DNA of 64,000 nt from Varanus komodoensis (lineage: Eukaryota > Chordata > Lepidosauria > Squamata > Varanidae), in contig NW_025335268.1 of the NCBI RefSeq assembly GCF_004798865.1, positions 72,430,546 through 72,494,545 on the forward strand, given 5' to 3'. Position numbers and translations under genes: made by a program. Under the pieces are notes generated by a model. The model had not been told where the DNA came from, did no database searches, and saw only the letters and a list, made by a program, of their open reading frames with translations. Of this stretch, positions 21,581 through 32,863 are shown one piece after another (position 1 is the stretch's first letter; each line of letters begins with the position of its first letter).

Positions 21581-22752
21581 GCATCCTTCCACGTGCATTA
21601 CGCAACCACAACACGGCCGGGGTGTAGACAAACGGCCACTTCCCCCAGAAGGCCTCTGAAATCCATCCCGAGATGAAGCTCTGCTTACAAACCCTTGCAG
21701 CTGGGTCGGGCCTTTGGAGTAAACACGCCACACACACTCCACACAGGCGCCCTCTGCACATCTGGCCAAGGAGCCGCTAATGCTGATGAGCCTTAGCAAC
21801 CCCCCATTTATTTATCTGGAAGCAACTCACCCGCTGTTCCTGAGGCATCACATTTCCACCCAAAACATGCACTGCTCCATGTTTAGATCACTTTCTCCAT
21901 CTAGATAATTTAGGAGCATGTGCCTGGAAAAGGAGAGTGGAGCACATGCGCGCGCACACGCACACATCGCCCCAGGCCTGATCGCTCAGCATCTGCAAAG
22001 AAGAAGGAAGGGGGGGAGGTGGAGGGGGGCACAGCTTTCCTCAGCCTGGGTGCCCTCTAGCTGGGCAGATGGGCAGGATGGGAACTGTAGTCCAGTACAG
22101 CCTCTGTGTGAACCGCTTGGCAAGGGAACGCACTGCACACACGCAAACACACCCCTACAGAAGTACCACCCGTGCAAACTGCCCGGCGCCAGGATGGTGA
22201 GCAGACTTTGCCCTCCATGGGTCGCGCTTCCCATGTCACAGGGCACTTCCTTTGGCCCAAGGGGAGGGATCGGAGCTGCTGAAGAGAGGCATCTCTTGGG
22301 GGGGGGGCACTAGGGCTGGAGCCCCGGACCTCTGGGAGGTACTCAGCACCACCTCCTCGCGTTCCAGGGATGCGGAAACTCTCCGCTGCTGCGGGAGGAG
22401 CTGGCTTTTTGCTCTCGGGGGCTTCTCCGCCTGCTCTCCCCCCCCCACCCCGAAACTTTCTGCTGGAGGGTTTTCCCTGAAATCAAATGCCCACCCCTCC
22501 CCTCTTTACATTAGCGGCATCCTTCGCAGACTGGCTTCTCTGGAGACACACACAGAGACTGCTGAGCACATGCAAATCAGCAAGTGCAGAATTATGGGAG
22601 GGGTTCTTGTCCCTTACTCTCCCCCCCCCGCACCTGCTGCTGGCCAAAGCCACCCAGGACCCCTCGGGCCTCTGCTTTCTGGGTGCTGCCGCTACAGCTT
22701 CCTAGCCTGGGACAAGGCTGGCTTGCAGACAGCAGACTGCAGTAGCCAACCT
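21581..22752. other. No gene recognised; family D remnant near 22035-22110
   Basis: GC-rich sequence with C- and G-homopolymers (for example near 22295 and 22620). At 22035-22110 'GGGTGCCCTCTAGCTGGG' and 'GGATGGGAACTGTAGTCCAG' form a weak family D copy. Open frames up to 169 codons are overlapping and unrecognised. An octamer word ATGCAAAT is at 22570-22577. Confidence 0.4.
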
Positions 22753-22927
22753 TCCTCTTAAGGAAGCCAGCGCGGGAAACATGGGGATCCGCTCCATCTC
22801 CCCTCTGGGAATGCCTCTGAGGCAGAGGTTAGGTGAAGGGGCAGGGACTCATGACCAAACCGGGATTCGAACGTGGCCTTCCCCCATCGGAGTCCAGCAC
22901 TGCAACCACTAGACGGCACTGCCACAC
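22753..22927 (-). repeat. tRNA-derived SINE with intact-looking promoter head
   Basis: On the minus strand the head reads GCAGTGCCGTCTAGTGGTTG (A-box region) and GTTCGAATCCC (a perfect B box), followed by 'CACCTAACCTCTGCCTCAGA', the SINE core. It is not a tRNA gene: the acceptor and anticodon stems do not fold convincingly and SINE core sequence follows. Confidence 0.72.
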
Positions 22928-25789
22928 CTCGACAGGGAGGTGCAGGTAAGAAGGGCCTATATATCCCTTGGGCTTGCTGATCCCAAGCACCACCAAGCAG
23001 TCTCAGTGCCACTGCTTTCTATAGGATTCAATAGCATGGCAGGGAGCGTTCTCTTTGATGGGAACCATTAGCCCTGGTGGCATTCTCTTGTCTTTGCAAC
23101 TCTTAAAAGGCATAGCCGCTCGCTGGACTTGGGGGCCAAGCGGCTGCTCTCCATCAGGCGAGAAGTCCTGCCCAGTACACCCCCCCATATTTGGGGCCAA
23201 AAGACCATGCCGCAGGGACCCCCAATCAATACACAGATTCTACTGAGATCGATCCTAACACAGCACACTCCCCCAGCCAATAATTTCCGCCTCATCATCT
23301 TATGCTATCATCTTCTTGCCTTTAAAATGAGAATGCATACATATGAATACATCCATGCATATATCACATAAGGAACTGCAGCATGGCTGGACAAAAAGTA
23401 AGCATTTTCAAGTCCCATGGTCTTCGGGGGAAATCTTTTCCACGTGAAGCTACGCAACTTTGGCTGGATCATCCCCCTCATGCAGTCTTCCAGCTGGTGC
23501 ACTTCAAAACGTTTGGGATGCAACACCCTGTGCTGCTCGGGGAATTACAGGATTGCTGGTCTGGCGCATCTTTCCATAGCTGTACACATCACATTTGTGA
23601 TTTTGGAATGGTGCATCATTCCCAGACACACAGCTCCCCCTCCACAAACACACACACACTTCAGTCATGTCACCAGACTGAAACAATCTGCCCCACACAC
23701 AAACTGTCATAAAAGCATTGGGATTGATACTGTCAATGAAATTCTTTCATCCTTTTATCACCTCTTCCTAAAGTGCTTTGGCAGTGAGCAGGTCCTTCCT
23801 CCGCCGAACTCTCTGATTATCAGAATCCATTGAGGAAAAATACAACAATACAGGCACACAGACGTGGTAAACACCCTGCCTTCTTTGCTGATGATGAATT
23901 ATTAGTCAGATGAAGGATGGAGATATTGGATGGAGACAGATAGAGGAAGAGACAGAAAATGGTCCGGCAGCGTATACCTCAGGCATTCGCAGGCCCTGGG
24001 CTCTCTCCATCGGTTTTATTTCAGAAATAGCCCCCCAGGAGTATTCGGAAGAGCCAGAAGAACAAGTCTGGCTTTGTCCCTTAGTCCTCACCTGCCACTG
24101 AAGCAGATCAAATCCTCCCCTCCTTCTGGAGTTTTCCCTCATCCTATCCCCCATGTCAAAACGCGGACTGTAAGCTCCTAGGGGCAGGGACCTGACCTGA
24201 CCTCGTTGCTATTATTCTCTCTGCAGAATGCTGGGTGCCTTGATAGCGTGTATCCACAAAGCAAACATAAAATCACATCTTAAAAGCCTGGGATGGAGGA
24301 TCTCTCTGGATGCAGCCAGAAGACAACCAAGAGGGAAAGCATATGTGTGCGAAGCGTTCCTGCCAATTCCACACGGAGTCCACATTGCCTTGGAGCAGCC
24401 TCTTCCCCCCCCCCCCCGCCGCCTCCAGCAGGCGATTTCCAAAAGGGAATTAACATTCCTGTCAGCTTCCCTCTCCTGCCCCTCTGCCCCTCAGCTCTCT
24501 GTCTGTAAAATGGGCACAGCAGCAGCAGCCTGCGTCGCAGGGTCACCAGGGCAATGGCTCAGGCTGGTCCCTGGAATGCTGCAGCGCGTTTTATACCACT
24601 ACGAATAATGTGCTTGACAAAGGAGCAAGGGGACCACTTCTGAACCACCCTTCCCGCAAAGCAAAGTGTCTTTCAGTCCCAGCACTGCAGCCAGAGCCAC
24701 AGAGAGTCCCGCAGGGACCTGAACATCCAGCACGTTTCTCGTGGCCTCACCAGCTTTATAGCCGACCCTCTACGACCATCAAACGCACAGGTTCCAGGGA
24801 GACAAACTTGGCTTGGAAACGCACCGATAGCTAGGCACACGGATCGCAAAGCCAAGCAAACCTACAGACGAACAAGAATGCTATTCCTCGCCCAGCCAGG
24901 ACTTAATTTTTCAGCCCAGAGATCGGAAGGGTGGGAGGCGTAGTTAACGCTGCTGGAAAACCATCTGGGAGCCTTCCCATGTAATCCGTGACCAGCAGGG
25001 AGCGAAAGACACTCTGTGCCTGCCCAGGAGAACTTGCAATCCGTCCCCACGTCCTGATATGCCAGGGGTTTTGGAAAGCGGTTCCACAGCTCCGTTTCCC
25101 TGCCTTGCCATTGCAAGCCGAACCTTCCCACGCAGCCTAGCGACGGGAGATGGCAGAACCGGTATCGGTTTCCCTGGAAAACCACAGGGAATCTTCTGGG
25201 GACAGGACACCTTAACCCCCAGCATCAGCTGGAGAAGGTGAAATGACCAAGGAGGAAGGGCAGAGAGGACCCCCCCACACACACACACACACTATGCGAA
25301 ATGAAGTTTCTCTGCTGAAATGAAAAGGTGAGGCCAAAGGGGGGGGGGGGGGCTGTCCATTGAAGAGAAGGAAGATGTCACAGCGAATCTTAGAGGAGAT
25401 CCGGAGCCACCCTGCATTCCCAGTGAGGGCGGCGGGACACAAATCAAATAATATTTGAGGATCATGAGAATAAGGCTGGAAAAGCTCAGTGGCCTCTCAT
25501 GGCTCCTCGGAGCCAGGCAAAAAGGCTGGGGGCAGCCGCATCACACACCTGCCTCTCGAGCGATGCGGGAAGGGAAGGGAAGGGAAGGATAGGAAGTTGA
25601 GGATGGGGTTTTGCGGTGGGGGGGGGTCTTCCCCTTGCTCCGTGAGGGGGGAGCTTTCTGCAACCGGAGCCCCATCAGGAGAAAGATTTCATAATGCAGA
25701 TGAAACCTAGGGGAGGGGGTGGCTGCCGTGTTTTTTAAAAAAAAAACCAGGGGGGGGGGGGGGGCAGTTTGCCATGCCAACTTGTGCCA
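22928..25789. other. No gene recognised; homopolymer-rich shoulder of the CpG island
   Basis: About 2.9 kb without a recognised exon. An AT-richer patch at 23290-23880 could be non-coding conserved DNA. Long homopolymers occur: C13 at 24405-24417, (CA)n at 25277-25292, G14 at 25339-25352 and G15 at 25750-25764. A short (GGGAA)n run lies near 25570-25590. Confidence 0.45.
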
Positions 25790-26503
25790 AAGGGGGAGGG
25801 CGAGCAGCGCACCTCGCCCGCCAGCCCTCGCCTCCTCCCTGCTGTCCTCGGGGAAACTTGACTGCTAACAAGATGTTCAGGAGGGCGCCGAGGGCGGGGT
25901 GGAGGCCCTGGGGGGCTTTCGAGGTCCAGCAAGATGCGGTGCTATTATACCCAGACTAAATAAAGTCTCCCCAGTCCAGCCTGCAAACCGGAGTCTCCCG
26001 TCAGTGCGCGGCGAGGCGAAAGAGCCTTCTCCCCCCCCCCCCGCCCCCGCCCGGCAAGTCGTGGCTCCTTCATTTTTCAGCCCCTCTCACCTTGGTCCAC
26101 AGATTTTGTCTTTATTTCTAATTCAACACACACAACCGCGCACAAGCTCCGTCCCCCCTGGGCGAAGGAAGGGAGCGCGGAAGGGCTGGCGAGGCGAGCC
26201 GAGGCGAGGCGAGGCGGGCGGCTCAGCCTCGCTCGCCCGGGCTCCTCCGCCCGAGCCCCTCAACTTGGGGGCAGCGCCTCGGCCGCCCCTCCCGCGCCCC
26301 AGGTGTGCGAGCTGCGGGCGAGCCGGGCCAGGAGCTCGGGAGATGCTTCCCGGGCGACACCGGAGCTCCTAACCGCCCCCCCCCCGGTGCACACGTACAC
26401 ACGCGCGCGCAGCACGCCCATCCGTGCACCCGAGGCAGGTGCCTGGATGCTGGGCGACCCGCACGCCCCGGGGAGAGGCAGCCGGGCGGAGAGCAGCCTC
26501 TCT

Positions 26504-26510
26504 GCTTACC
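26504..26510 (-). promoter_or_regulatory. Candidate 5' splice donor, minus strand
   Basis: The minus strand reads CTCCAG|GTAAGCAGAG, with the junction between 26510 (last exon base) and 26509. This is a near-consensus donor. Another good minus-strand donor, CCAAG|GTGAGAGG, has its junction at 26091/26090. If used, a transcript would run leftward from the CpG island. Confidence 0.3.
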
Positions 26511-27225
26511 TGGAGGGCGGCTCGCGCGCCCGCCCCCCGCCGCCGCCGCCGCCTTCCTCGCCTCTCCCCGCACCACCACCTTTGCTCGGCACAGGCGCCG
26601 CATTAGCACTGCGGATGGTGTCTCGGGTGTGTGTCTCTGTGCGTAGCACGAGATGTGTTCAGCGTGTGTGTGCGTGTGTGCGCCCGGGCGCGCGCGCGTG
26701 TTTCCGCGTCTCTCCACGCCGTACAGGCAAGCGGGCACGCATTTCCCTTTGGATTCTCCATCCCACGCCAAAATTCCTTTACCTCTGCGCTGGCCCCGGG
26801 CGGGCACGAGGAGCCTTCCTTCTCCGTCCTCTTCTTCTCGCAAGGCACTCCTCCCTGTCCGAATTTTCCCCTTCTCTGAAGCGCGCGCACACACCTCCTC
26901 CAGGAATCAGCCAGCAGGTGAAGAGAAACCGACACGGCGCTCGATTTGCCCAAAAAGCAGGAGGCGGGGAAAAAGGGGGGGCAAGGGAATCCGCAGCCGG
27001 CTCCCCCCCCGCCCCCGTCCCTCCGCCGCCCCCGATCCGGGCTCGGGGCTCGATCCCGCGGCGCCCCCGGGGTGCCCGTCTCACTCAGCCATCTCGGCAG
27101 CGCCGAGCCGGGCGCCCGCTCCCGCCGCCCCCTGCGCCGCCCGTGCCCGCTGGAGACGGGGGGAAGCCCCCACTGCGGCGTCTCCCGCTGCCGCTGCCTC
27201 CTGCAGGCGACCGCTCGGCTCGGAC

Positions 27226-27236
27226 TTAATATATAG
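27226..27236. promoter_or_regulatory. TATA-like box inside the CpG island
   Basis: TTAATATATAG stands out as the only AT-rich word in hundreds of GC-rich bases. It can be read as a TATA element in either direction (TATATAG on plus, TATATATTAA on minus). On the plus strand it would place a start near 27260, just after the (CCCG)n array. Confidence 0.4.
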
Positions 27237-27239
27237 CGC

Positions 27240-27267
27240 TCGCCCGCCCGCCCGCCCGCCCGCCCGC
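27240..27267. repeat. (CCCG)n tetranucleotide array
   Basis: About seven tandem CCCG units directly downstream of the TATA-like box. It also forms overlapping GC boxes. Confidence 0.9.
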
Positions 27268-27620
27268 TCTACGGAGAGATGGAGCGATAGGCTTCCCTTT
27301 TAAGCCTCTCTCCGATCAGGCTCCACCCTTGATGCCCAAGCCCCGATCTGGGCTGCTCTGGGACCCCGGCTGCTGATGCTAATCCTTCAGAAATAAATCA
27401 TCGATTCTCAAACGCGAATTATCTTGAGCGCCGCCGCCACCCCCGGCAGGACGCGCAGGAAGAAGGAAATCCTCAGCCGCAGCCCGGCTCGCTGGGGCGC
27501 CCGCCAGAGGGGACCTCCCGCTCGCGGACGGGGCTGCGAGGGCGATCGCAGGCGGCGGCGGCGGCGGCAGTGGCGGGGCCGGGGCCGGCGGCCCGGCCGG
27601 AGGAGTCCCGCGGCGCCCGG

Positions 27621-27720
27621 NNNNNNNNNNNNNNNNNNNNNNNNNNNNNNNNNNNNNNNNNNNNNNNNNNNNNNNNNNNNNNNNNNNNNNNNNNNNNNNN
27701 NNNNNNNNNNNNNNNNNNNN
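27621..27720. other. Assembly gap (100 N)
   Basis: Exactly 100 N, the usual placeholder for a gap of unknown size. It is flanked by GC-rich sequence and a C12 run, so the missing bases are probably GC-rich first-exon or promoter sequence. Confidence 0.99.
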
Positions 27721-27747
27721 CCCCCCCCCCCCAGTGGAGCTCCCCGG

Positions 27748-27753
27748 GTGAGT
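27748..27753 (+). promoter_or_regulatory. Candidate 5' splice donor, plus strand
   Basis: CCCCGG|GTGAGT is a strong donor at the right edge of the CpG island. With the TATA-like box it would define a first exon of about 0.5 kb plus the unknown gap. No start codon context or recognisable peptide could be assigned to it. Confidence 0.4.
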
Positions 27754-27850
27754 GTCGCACCCAAACCGCTCCGCTACTTTTGGGCAGCACTGCGCATAAC
27801 CTGCTACGCAGGGCTGGGGAAGGGGCGGAGGGGGGCCCTACGCAGGGAGC

Positions 27851-29569
27851 AAAAGAGGAGCCGTGCTGGGTCGGCCCAAGCGGCCACCTCCTCCAGCCCT
27901 CGGTTCACACCGGAGACCTACAACTGCCCCCCCTGTTCCCCACCCATGGGTGTCCGTAGGCACACTGCCTCCCGGTCAGTGGGGTGGTGTATCCACACTG
28001 AGTTTTGGACTGACCTCTGCCGCGCTCTCCGTGGTGCTCGGCCCCATCCCTCCCGCCTTGGTTCAGCACCATGGAGAGCCGTTTATGGCTCAGGTGAGAA
28101 TCTGGCCTGGAGACTCCACCCTGCTGATGAGGGGAGCACCAGCCATGGGTGGGCTAGAATCATCAGGACTAGTAGTCATCAGCCTTGTTATCCTCGATTT
28201 CCCCCCTTTCCCTCTAAATTTCCTCTGCCCTCCAACGAGTTTTTACAAACAAACCATATTTGCAGTCTTCTCTTGGAGAGCCAGCAAACTTGGCTGCCCC
28301 ACCCCAGAACATTAAGCCCACCCTGGCCCAGCTGGTGAGGGGTTCCCCTTCCCTGGGTAGCCCAGTCTCGGACAACGAGCCAGGTCCCTTTCACCTCCGG
28401 GGCCCTCCGTAGCAGCTCCTCTTAAGCCCTTTCCTAAACTAGTCTGAAACACAGCCAGGGAAGCCCCTGCCTGAGACCCTGGAGGACACGGGGGGGGGGG
28501 GCGGGTGTTGCTTTCATGAAATCCTCCTCGAGAATCTCGTGTGTCGGCAGCCACCGGCCCCTAACCCTCTGGGCCTGCCTTCTGCCAATCCTCTTACAGC
28601 TTCCCAGAAGGGCATTTACTCCCACGCCTTGCTCCGTGACTGATCCCCTGCACCGAAGAGAGAAAGATGTCTCGCATTCTGTAGCAGCTTCCCCAGTGAA
28701 CACAGAGGCATAGCCAGAGCCGGGGGAAGGCGTGACTGGATGCCAGCCGAGGACCAGCGCCCCTGCAGGGGGCCGCTGGAGTTGCCCCCTTCGCTATTGC
28801 AACTTAACGTGCTTCTGTGTCCTAGACAAGGTGGTTCTGGTGAGGATCCACAGTCGTCGTCTCTCCTGGCTCTGGGCCTGCCAGGGAAGCCAGCGGGTGA
28901 CAGAGGGGGTGAGCAGGTCAACTGATTGAGGGAAGGGGCTTGGCGAGTGTCCCCCCCAGTGGCACTCAAAACCTGGGACCTGCCCTGCTCCAGGCACTCC
29001 AAAAACCCGGGGGGGGGGGAGCAAAATCAGTTTAAACTGACAACATCCAGAGCTGAGGGTGTGTGGATGCTCGGCACCGATCTATCTATCTATCTATCTA
29101 TCTATCACATTTGTATGCCTGCCGTAGCTGAAGGCGCAGATGGAGGACAAGCCCAGTGCTGGAACCGGAGAACAAGAGAATCCCTTCTGTTTGCAGCACT
29201 CGCTCGGAAAGGATTTAGGCATCTGAGCTAGGATCCTGGCCCGCCACTAGTCACCCGCTTTCCACCATCGGAACAAGCCTGCTGAGTTCTCTCTGGGTCC
29301 AAAGGACCCGGAATTTAAAAAGCTGAAAGGTAACATTGGCTATGTGGATGTTGGATTAAGAAGTTAAAAGCGTGAGTGGGAAGAGGGTTGTGCGGATGCT
29401 CATCCCACCTTCCCCCATGAAATTAGTGTTTTTAATTTTGATGCTGAACTGGAAAAGAATCCAGAGAGGCATAGGAGTTTTGGCAAACACGTTGCAGCTA
29501 TACAAAAGACTGGAGATGCCAACGCCTTAGGAAATAACCCAGCAGAGACCCAGAAGGCAGATGTACATC
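27851..29569. other. No gene recognised; (TCTA)n at 29083-29107
   Basis: Downstream shoulder of the CpG island, probably intron 1 if the plus-strand donor is real. It contains G-runs near 28490-28502 and 29008-29018 and a (TCTA)n microsatellite. No acceptor-exon-donor unit with a recognisable peptide was seen. Confidence 0.45.
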
Positions 29570-29735
29570 TTAGAAACAGAGCGAGTCAGGAGGGGCCTCC
29601 CGGGCCATCTAGTCTGACCCCCAGCTCCAGCTGGCTCCGCTCACGACATGCCCACCAGGTGCATGTCCAGCCTGTCCTTGAACACCCTCACCACTGGGGC
29701 CTCAGCCACCTCCCATGGAAGCCCATTCCACAGGC
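29570..29735 (-). repeat. CR1-type LINE 3' end (family A)
   Basis: Minus strand: TTTCTA terminus, TCAGACTAGATGGCCC tail, stop codon region and last ~30 codons (reverse complement of GGCTTCCATGGGAGGTGG). Truncated within the WNGLPREV motif. Confidence 0.9.
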
Positions 29736-29754
29736 TTCCCTAATTCGTGGCCTC

Positions 29755-29850
29755 CTGGTATGTCAGACTACAACTCCCATCATCCCCATCCACCATGGGA
29801 TTGGAGATATAGTTCAGCAGAACCAGGGGGCCCCCTTTTGGGGAAGAGTG
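29755..29850. repeat. Palindromic family D copy
   Basis: 'GACTACAACTCCCATCATCC' followed after a short loop by 'ATATAGTTCAGCAGAACCAG'. The left arm is typical of the family, the right arm eroded. Confidence 0.55.
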
Positions 29851-30114
29851 CTTCAGTGGCATGCTGGATTCTGCTAGCTGTCCCTTTCTTTTGCCCTGAT
29901 ATTTAGGAATATCTCTGACCCATGAGAAACACGGGTTACTGTCCTTCATGCATATCTCCCAGCCACCCCGCCTGTGTTGCCCTCCACCCCTTGCAAGCCT
30001 CAAGTACTTCCTTCAAATGGCATCACAAACAGAGAAAACTGAAATGCACGATCCTTTATATCTTTTTAGCACTGCTTTTGCGAGAAAGCCCTGGTCAACA
30101 TTAGGAACAGAATG

Positions 30115-30493
30115 CTGGATACCTACAGGAGCGCCTGCGCCCATATTTGCCCTCCCGCCCCTTGAGATCGGCAGCAGAGGCCCCCCTCCGGGAGCCCTCC
30201 ATGGGAGATATCAGGAGGCAAAGTACCCGGAGGAGGGCCTTCTCTGCGGTGGCGCCCCACCTCTGGAATGCGCTCCCCAGAGAGGTCCGCCTGGCACCGT
30301 CATTATTTGTTTTTCGGCATCAGGCCAAGACCTTTTTATTCAAACTATATTTTAATAGTGTTTAATATTATAGGTTTTAATTGTGCAGCCAGTGTGTTTC
30401 CGGGTTTTAATTGTAATTGTTATTTGTTTTGTATTTATTTATTTCTGTGAGCCGTCCCGAGGCTATATAGCAAGGGGACGGCATATAAAAACT

Positions 30494-30495
<2 letters not shown>
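30115..30495 (+). repeat. L2-type LINE 3' end
   Basis: Open frame with RPLRSAAEAPLREPSMGDIR and RAFSAVAPHLWNALPREVRL, then FFKL-type end, followed by 'GTGAGCCGTCCCGAGGC ... GGGGACGGCATATAAA'. The coding part is intact over ~70 codons. Confidence 0.88.
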
Positions 30496-30568
<73 letters not shown>

Positions 30569-30570
30569 AA
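30496..30570. repeat. (AAAT)n(AAAG)n microsatellite, L2 tail
   Basis: About 10 AAAT units passing directly into about 8 GAAA units. It is the expanded poly-tetranucleotide tail of the preceding L2. Confidence 0.95.
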
Positions 30571-30756
30571 TGCAGCTTGTATAGCCTACGCTAGAGGAAC
30601 TGCCTCCTAGAAGTGCTAACCATGCCAGTGCTTTAAAACAGGAAAATCAGAATTATATCCAAGGTCAAACAGTGCCACTGTCCTTGCTCAGGACAGGTGA
30701 ATTTACCTGGGTGCCCTACCCCTACCAGTGACCAATTTTGCACTGCACTGCATTTT

Positions 30757-31110
30757 AAAATTATTTATTTATACCTGCCTCACCTTCCGGGAGTCAAAGG
30801 CAGATCACAACAAAAGCATGTAGAATAGCATATTGAAAGCAGCCTTAGGGCACAAGTCTATGCCTGCTTGTTTATTGATGACATTTATTACATTTCTGCC
30901 TTACATCTCCCAATATGCCGACTGGGCAATGCTGGGAGTTTGTAGAACCCTTTCTTCTCTAAGCACACATGAGACATTAAGAAGCCACCATTTAGCTACT
31001 AAGGAAGGGGCCTTCTCAATGGTGGGACCCCACCTGTGAAATCTCCTCCCCAGAAGAGGCCACTTGGCACTGACTTTGCATTTATTTTACTGCCTGGTGG
31101 AGACTGAGAG
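30757..31110. repeat. Two degraded L2-type fragments
   Basis: At 30757-30840 an antisense tail (ATTTATTTATACCTGCCTCA) and at 30945-31110 a sense fragment (GGGGCCTTCTCAATGGTGGG, CCCAGAAGAGGCC), the L2 AFSAVAP/WNSLP region. Both are strongly diverged. Confidence 0.5.
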
Positions 31111-31792
31111 GTGTGTTTTCCCCCTGGTCCTTTAATTATGGGAGGGAGATTGCAACTGCTGCGCTCTAGCCCTTGAGCAGGCCTCTTCAGCTGGGCTACA
31201 GGATCTAGGGAGCCCACAGCTGGCAGAGGTCTGGACATCTCTCAGTGGGCCTTTTTCAGGAAATGCGAGAGACCGACTGACGCAATGCTCACAATCTGAG
31301 CTGAGCATACAGGGGCCTAAGAAATCAAAATGGAAAGCTGGGCAGGTGGACCTGCGTTCCTTTAGTATTTATGAACTAGCCCCTTAACCTTTCTGACATC
31401 TCTAAGTTCTGAAGTTCAGAGGAAAACCCTCTAACTTTAAGATAATATACACATGAGAATACTATCAATATAACTGCCATAACAATAATAATTATCATTA
31501 AAACGGCCAGAAAGATGACAATGAGTAATGTTATTTCTATACTACCCAATAGCCAGTTCTCTGGGTGGTGTGCAATCATTAATAAAATTCAGTGTAAAAT
31601 GTCAGACAACAAGTAACAGTAGAACAAGAGGAATCCTGCTTTCCTTACCCAATGCCTCCATCCAGAGCCGTTACTCCAGATCCCTGACTGAGTGGTCAGC
31701 AGGTCTTGCTGGTTAAAGACGCCTTAGTTAACTTTTCGATGTAATGCAGAAAATCATTCTTGTTTTGGTTCGTTTCTCAATCACCATAGAAT
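31111..31792. other. No gene recognised; small L2-like tail at 31530-31600
   Basis: Unique-looking, AT-rich after 31430. An antisense L2-like tail (TATACTACCCAATAGCC) lies at 31530-31600. Confidence 0.4.
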
Positions 31793-31972
31793 CCTAAGAT
31801 AGTAGAGTTGGAAGGGGCCACTAAGGCCATCCGGTCCACCCACTGCTGGTGCAGGTCACCAGGTTACACCGTCCCACTCAGGGGGCTGCCCAGCTTCACC
31901 TTGAATGTCTCCAGTGTGGGGAAGCCCACCGCCTCTCCGGGCAGCTGGTCCCGCTGCCGTATTGCTGTGTGC
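31793..31972 (-). repeat. CR1-type LINE 3' end (family B)
   Basis: Begins CCATAGAATCCTAAGATAG and continues with 'GTTGGAAGGGGCCACTAAGG' and 'TTGAATGTCTCCAGTGTGGG', the antisense of the 3' UTR and last codons. It is cut off at 31972 where Bov-B sequence starts. Confidence 0.85.
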
Positions 31973-32345
31973 ATGAAAGCTGGACCTTGAAGGCAGCTGG
32001 CAAGAAGAAACTGGATGTGCTGGAGGGGAGCTTTGCAAGCACCTTGGATGGCCAGAAAGACAAAAAGGGGGTCCTAGATCAAATCAAGCCAGAGCTTTCC
32101 CTCGAAGCCAACATGGCAAAAGCGAGGCTGTCGTGCTTTGGGCAAAGAGCTCCCTGGAGAAGGCAATCGCATTAGGGAGAGCCAAAGGCAGAAGAAGACG
32201 AGGAAGACCAAGTGTGGGATGGACTGAATCCCTCGAGGAAGCCGCAGTCTTGGATTAGAGGAGCTGGACAGGGATGGCATGTACAGGACTTTTGGGGGGG
32301 CTTCCAGTCATGGGGTCACAATAGGGCAGAGATCATTGGACTGCA
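31973..32345 (+). repeat. Bov-B/RTE LINE ORF2 C-terminal fragment
   Basis: Plus frame: SFASTLDGQKDKKGVLDQIK, PELSLEANMAKARLSCFGQ, then in another frame a Lys/Arg-rich 'GRRRRGRPS' region and 'AAVLD ... RDGMYRTF', followed by 'CATGGGGTCACAATAGGGC' from the 3' UTR. It differs from the 20450 copy, suggesting a second RTE subfamily. At least one frameshift is visible near 32140. Confidence 0.82.
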
Positions 32346-32863
32346 CAGAACAACCCCACGTGCAGGCAGAGCTTCTATCCTACCCAGCCACCCAGCCCAG
32401 CGGATGTGTGAAAGCTCCCAGACGTACGGCCACCCAAAGGCCCGAGCGAGGCACGATGGCCATGGTGAATTCTGCCTGCATCTTCTCTAGATGGTTCTTC
32501 TGAGCCATCTGGCTTTAGGGCCGGAGGCAGAAAGTGAAGAAGGTAGGGGAGTTGCTTGGCATTGGCAGGACTCCACAGCTCCAGCCTCCTCCCAGCACCC
32601 CCCCAGCACCCCCCCCAGCATGCGCCCATTCCCCCCTGCAAGCTCCAGTTGCAAGCTCAAGAGAGGGGCACTGGTGGGGGGTTTCCCATGCCTGTTGCAA
32701 AGGGGCAGGGTGGAGTGGGGGCTCGGCCTCTGGAATCCCAGCTCAGAAGTTCGCATGATCTCCAAGCAGGGACCCGGAACAATCCTTTGGCCTCCAGGTG
32801 ATGTCAAGCGTCCATCGGACTGTCCCTCTAATGCATTTAAGGAGCCTTGCCTTGCCCCTATTT
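32346..32863. other. No gene recognised
   Basis: GC-rich sequence with C-runs (CACCCCCCCAGCACC type near 32590). Open frames of up to 170 codons are low-complexity and unrecognised. Confidence 0.45.

Larger units (their letters stand above)
25790..27850. promoter_or_regulatory. CpG island, probable promoter of an unidentified host gene
   Basis: A roughly 2-kb GC-rich stretch with abundant CpG, unlike the CpG-poor rest of the window, containing GC-box-like clusters (GGGCGG and CCCGCCC) throughout. It includes a TATA-like box, a (CCCG)n array, an assembly gap and good splice donors on both strands. In vertebrates such islands mark promoters and first exons. I could not identify the gene: open frames (up to 308 codons) are Pro/Arg/Gly-rich, occur in several frames at once and look like GC artefacts. 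The first exon may be non-coding. Confidence 0.85.

Noticed and set aside
22853-22927. tRNA gene on the minus strand
   Set aside because: A and B boxes are present, but the cloverleaf does not close and SINE core sequence follows.
26303-27229. 308-codon open frame in the CpG island
   Set aside because: Pro/Arg/Ala-rich low-complexity translation with equally long frames on the other strand and in other phases; stop codons are rare because of GC content. It matches no known protein.
27424-28338. 304-codon frame spanning the N gap
   Set aside because: Continuity depends on unknown bases in the gap, and the frame runs through a strong splice donor. The peptide is unrecognised.
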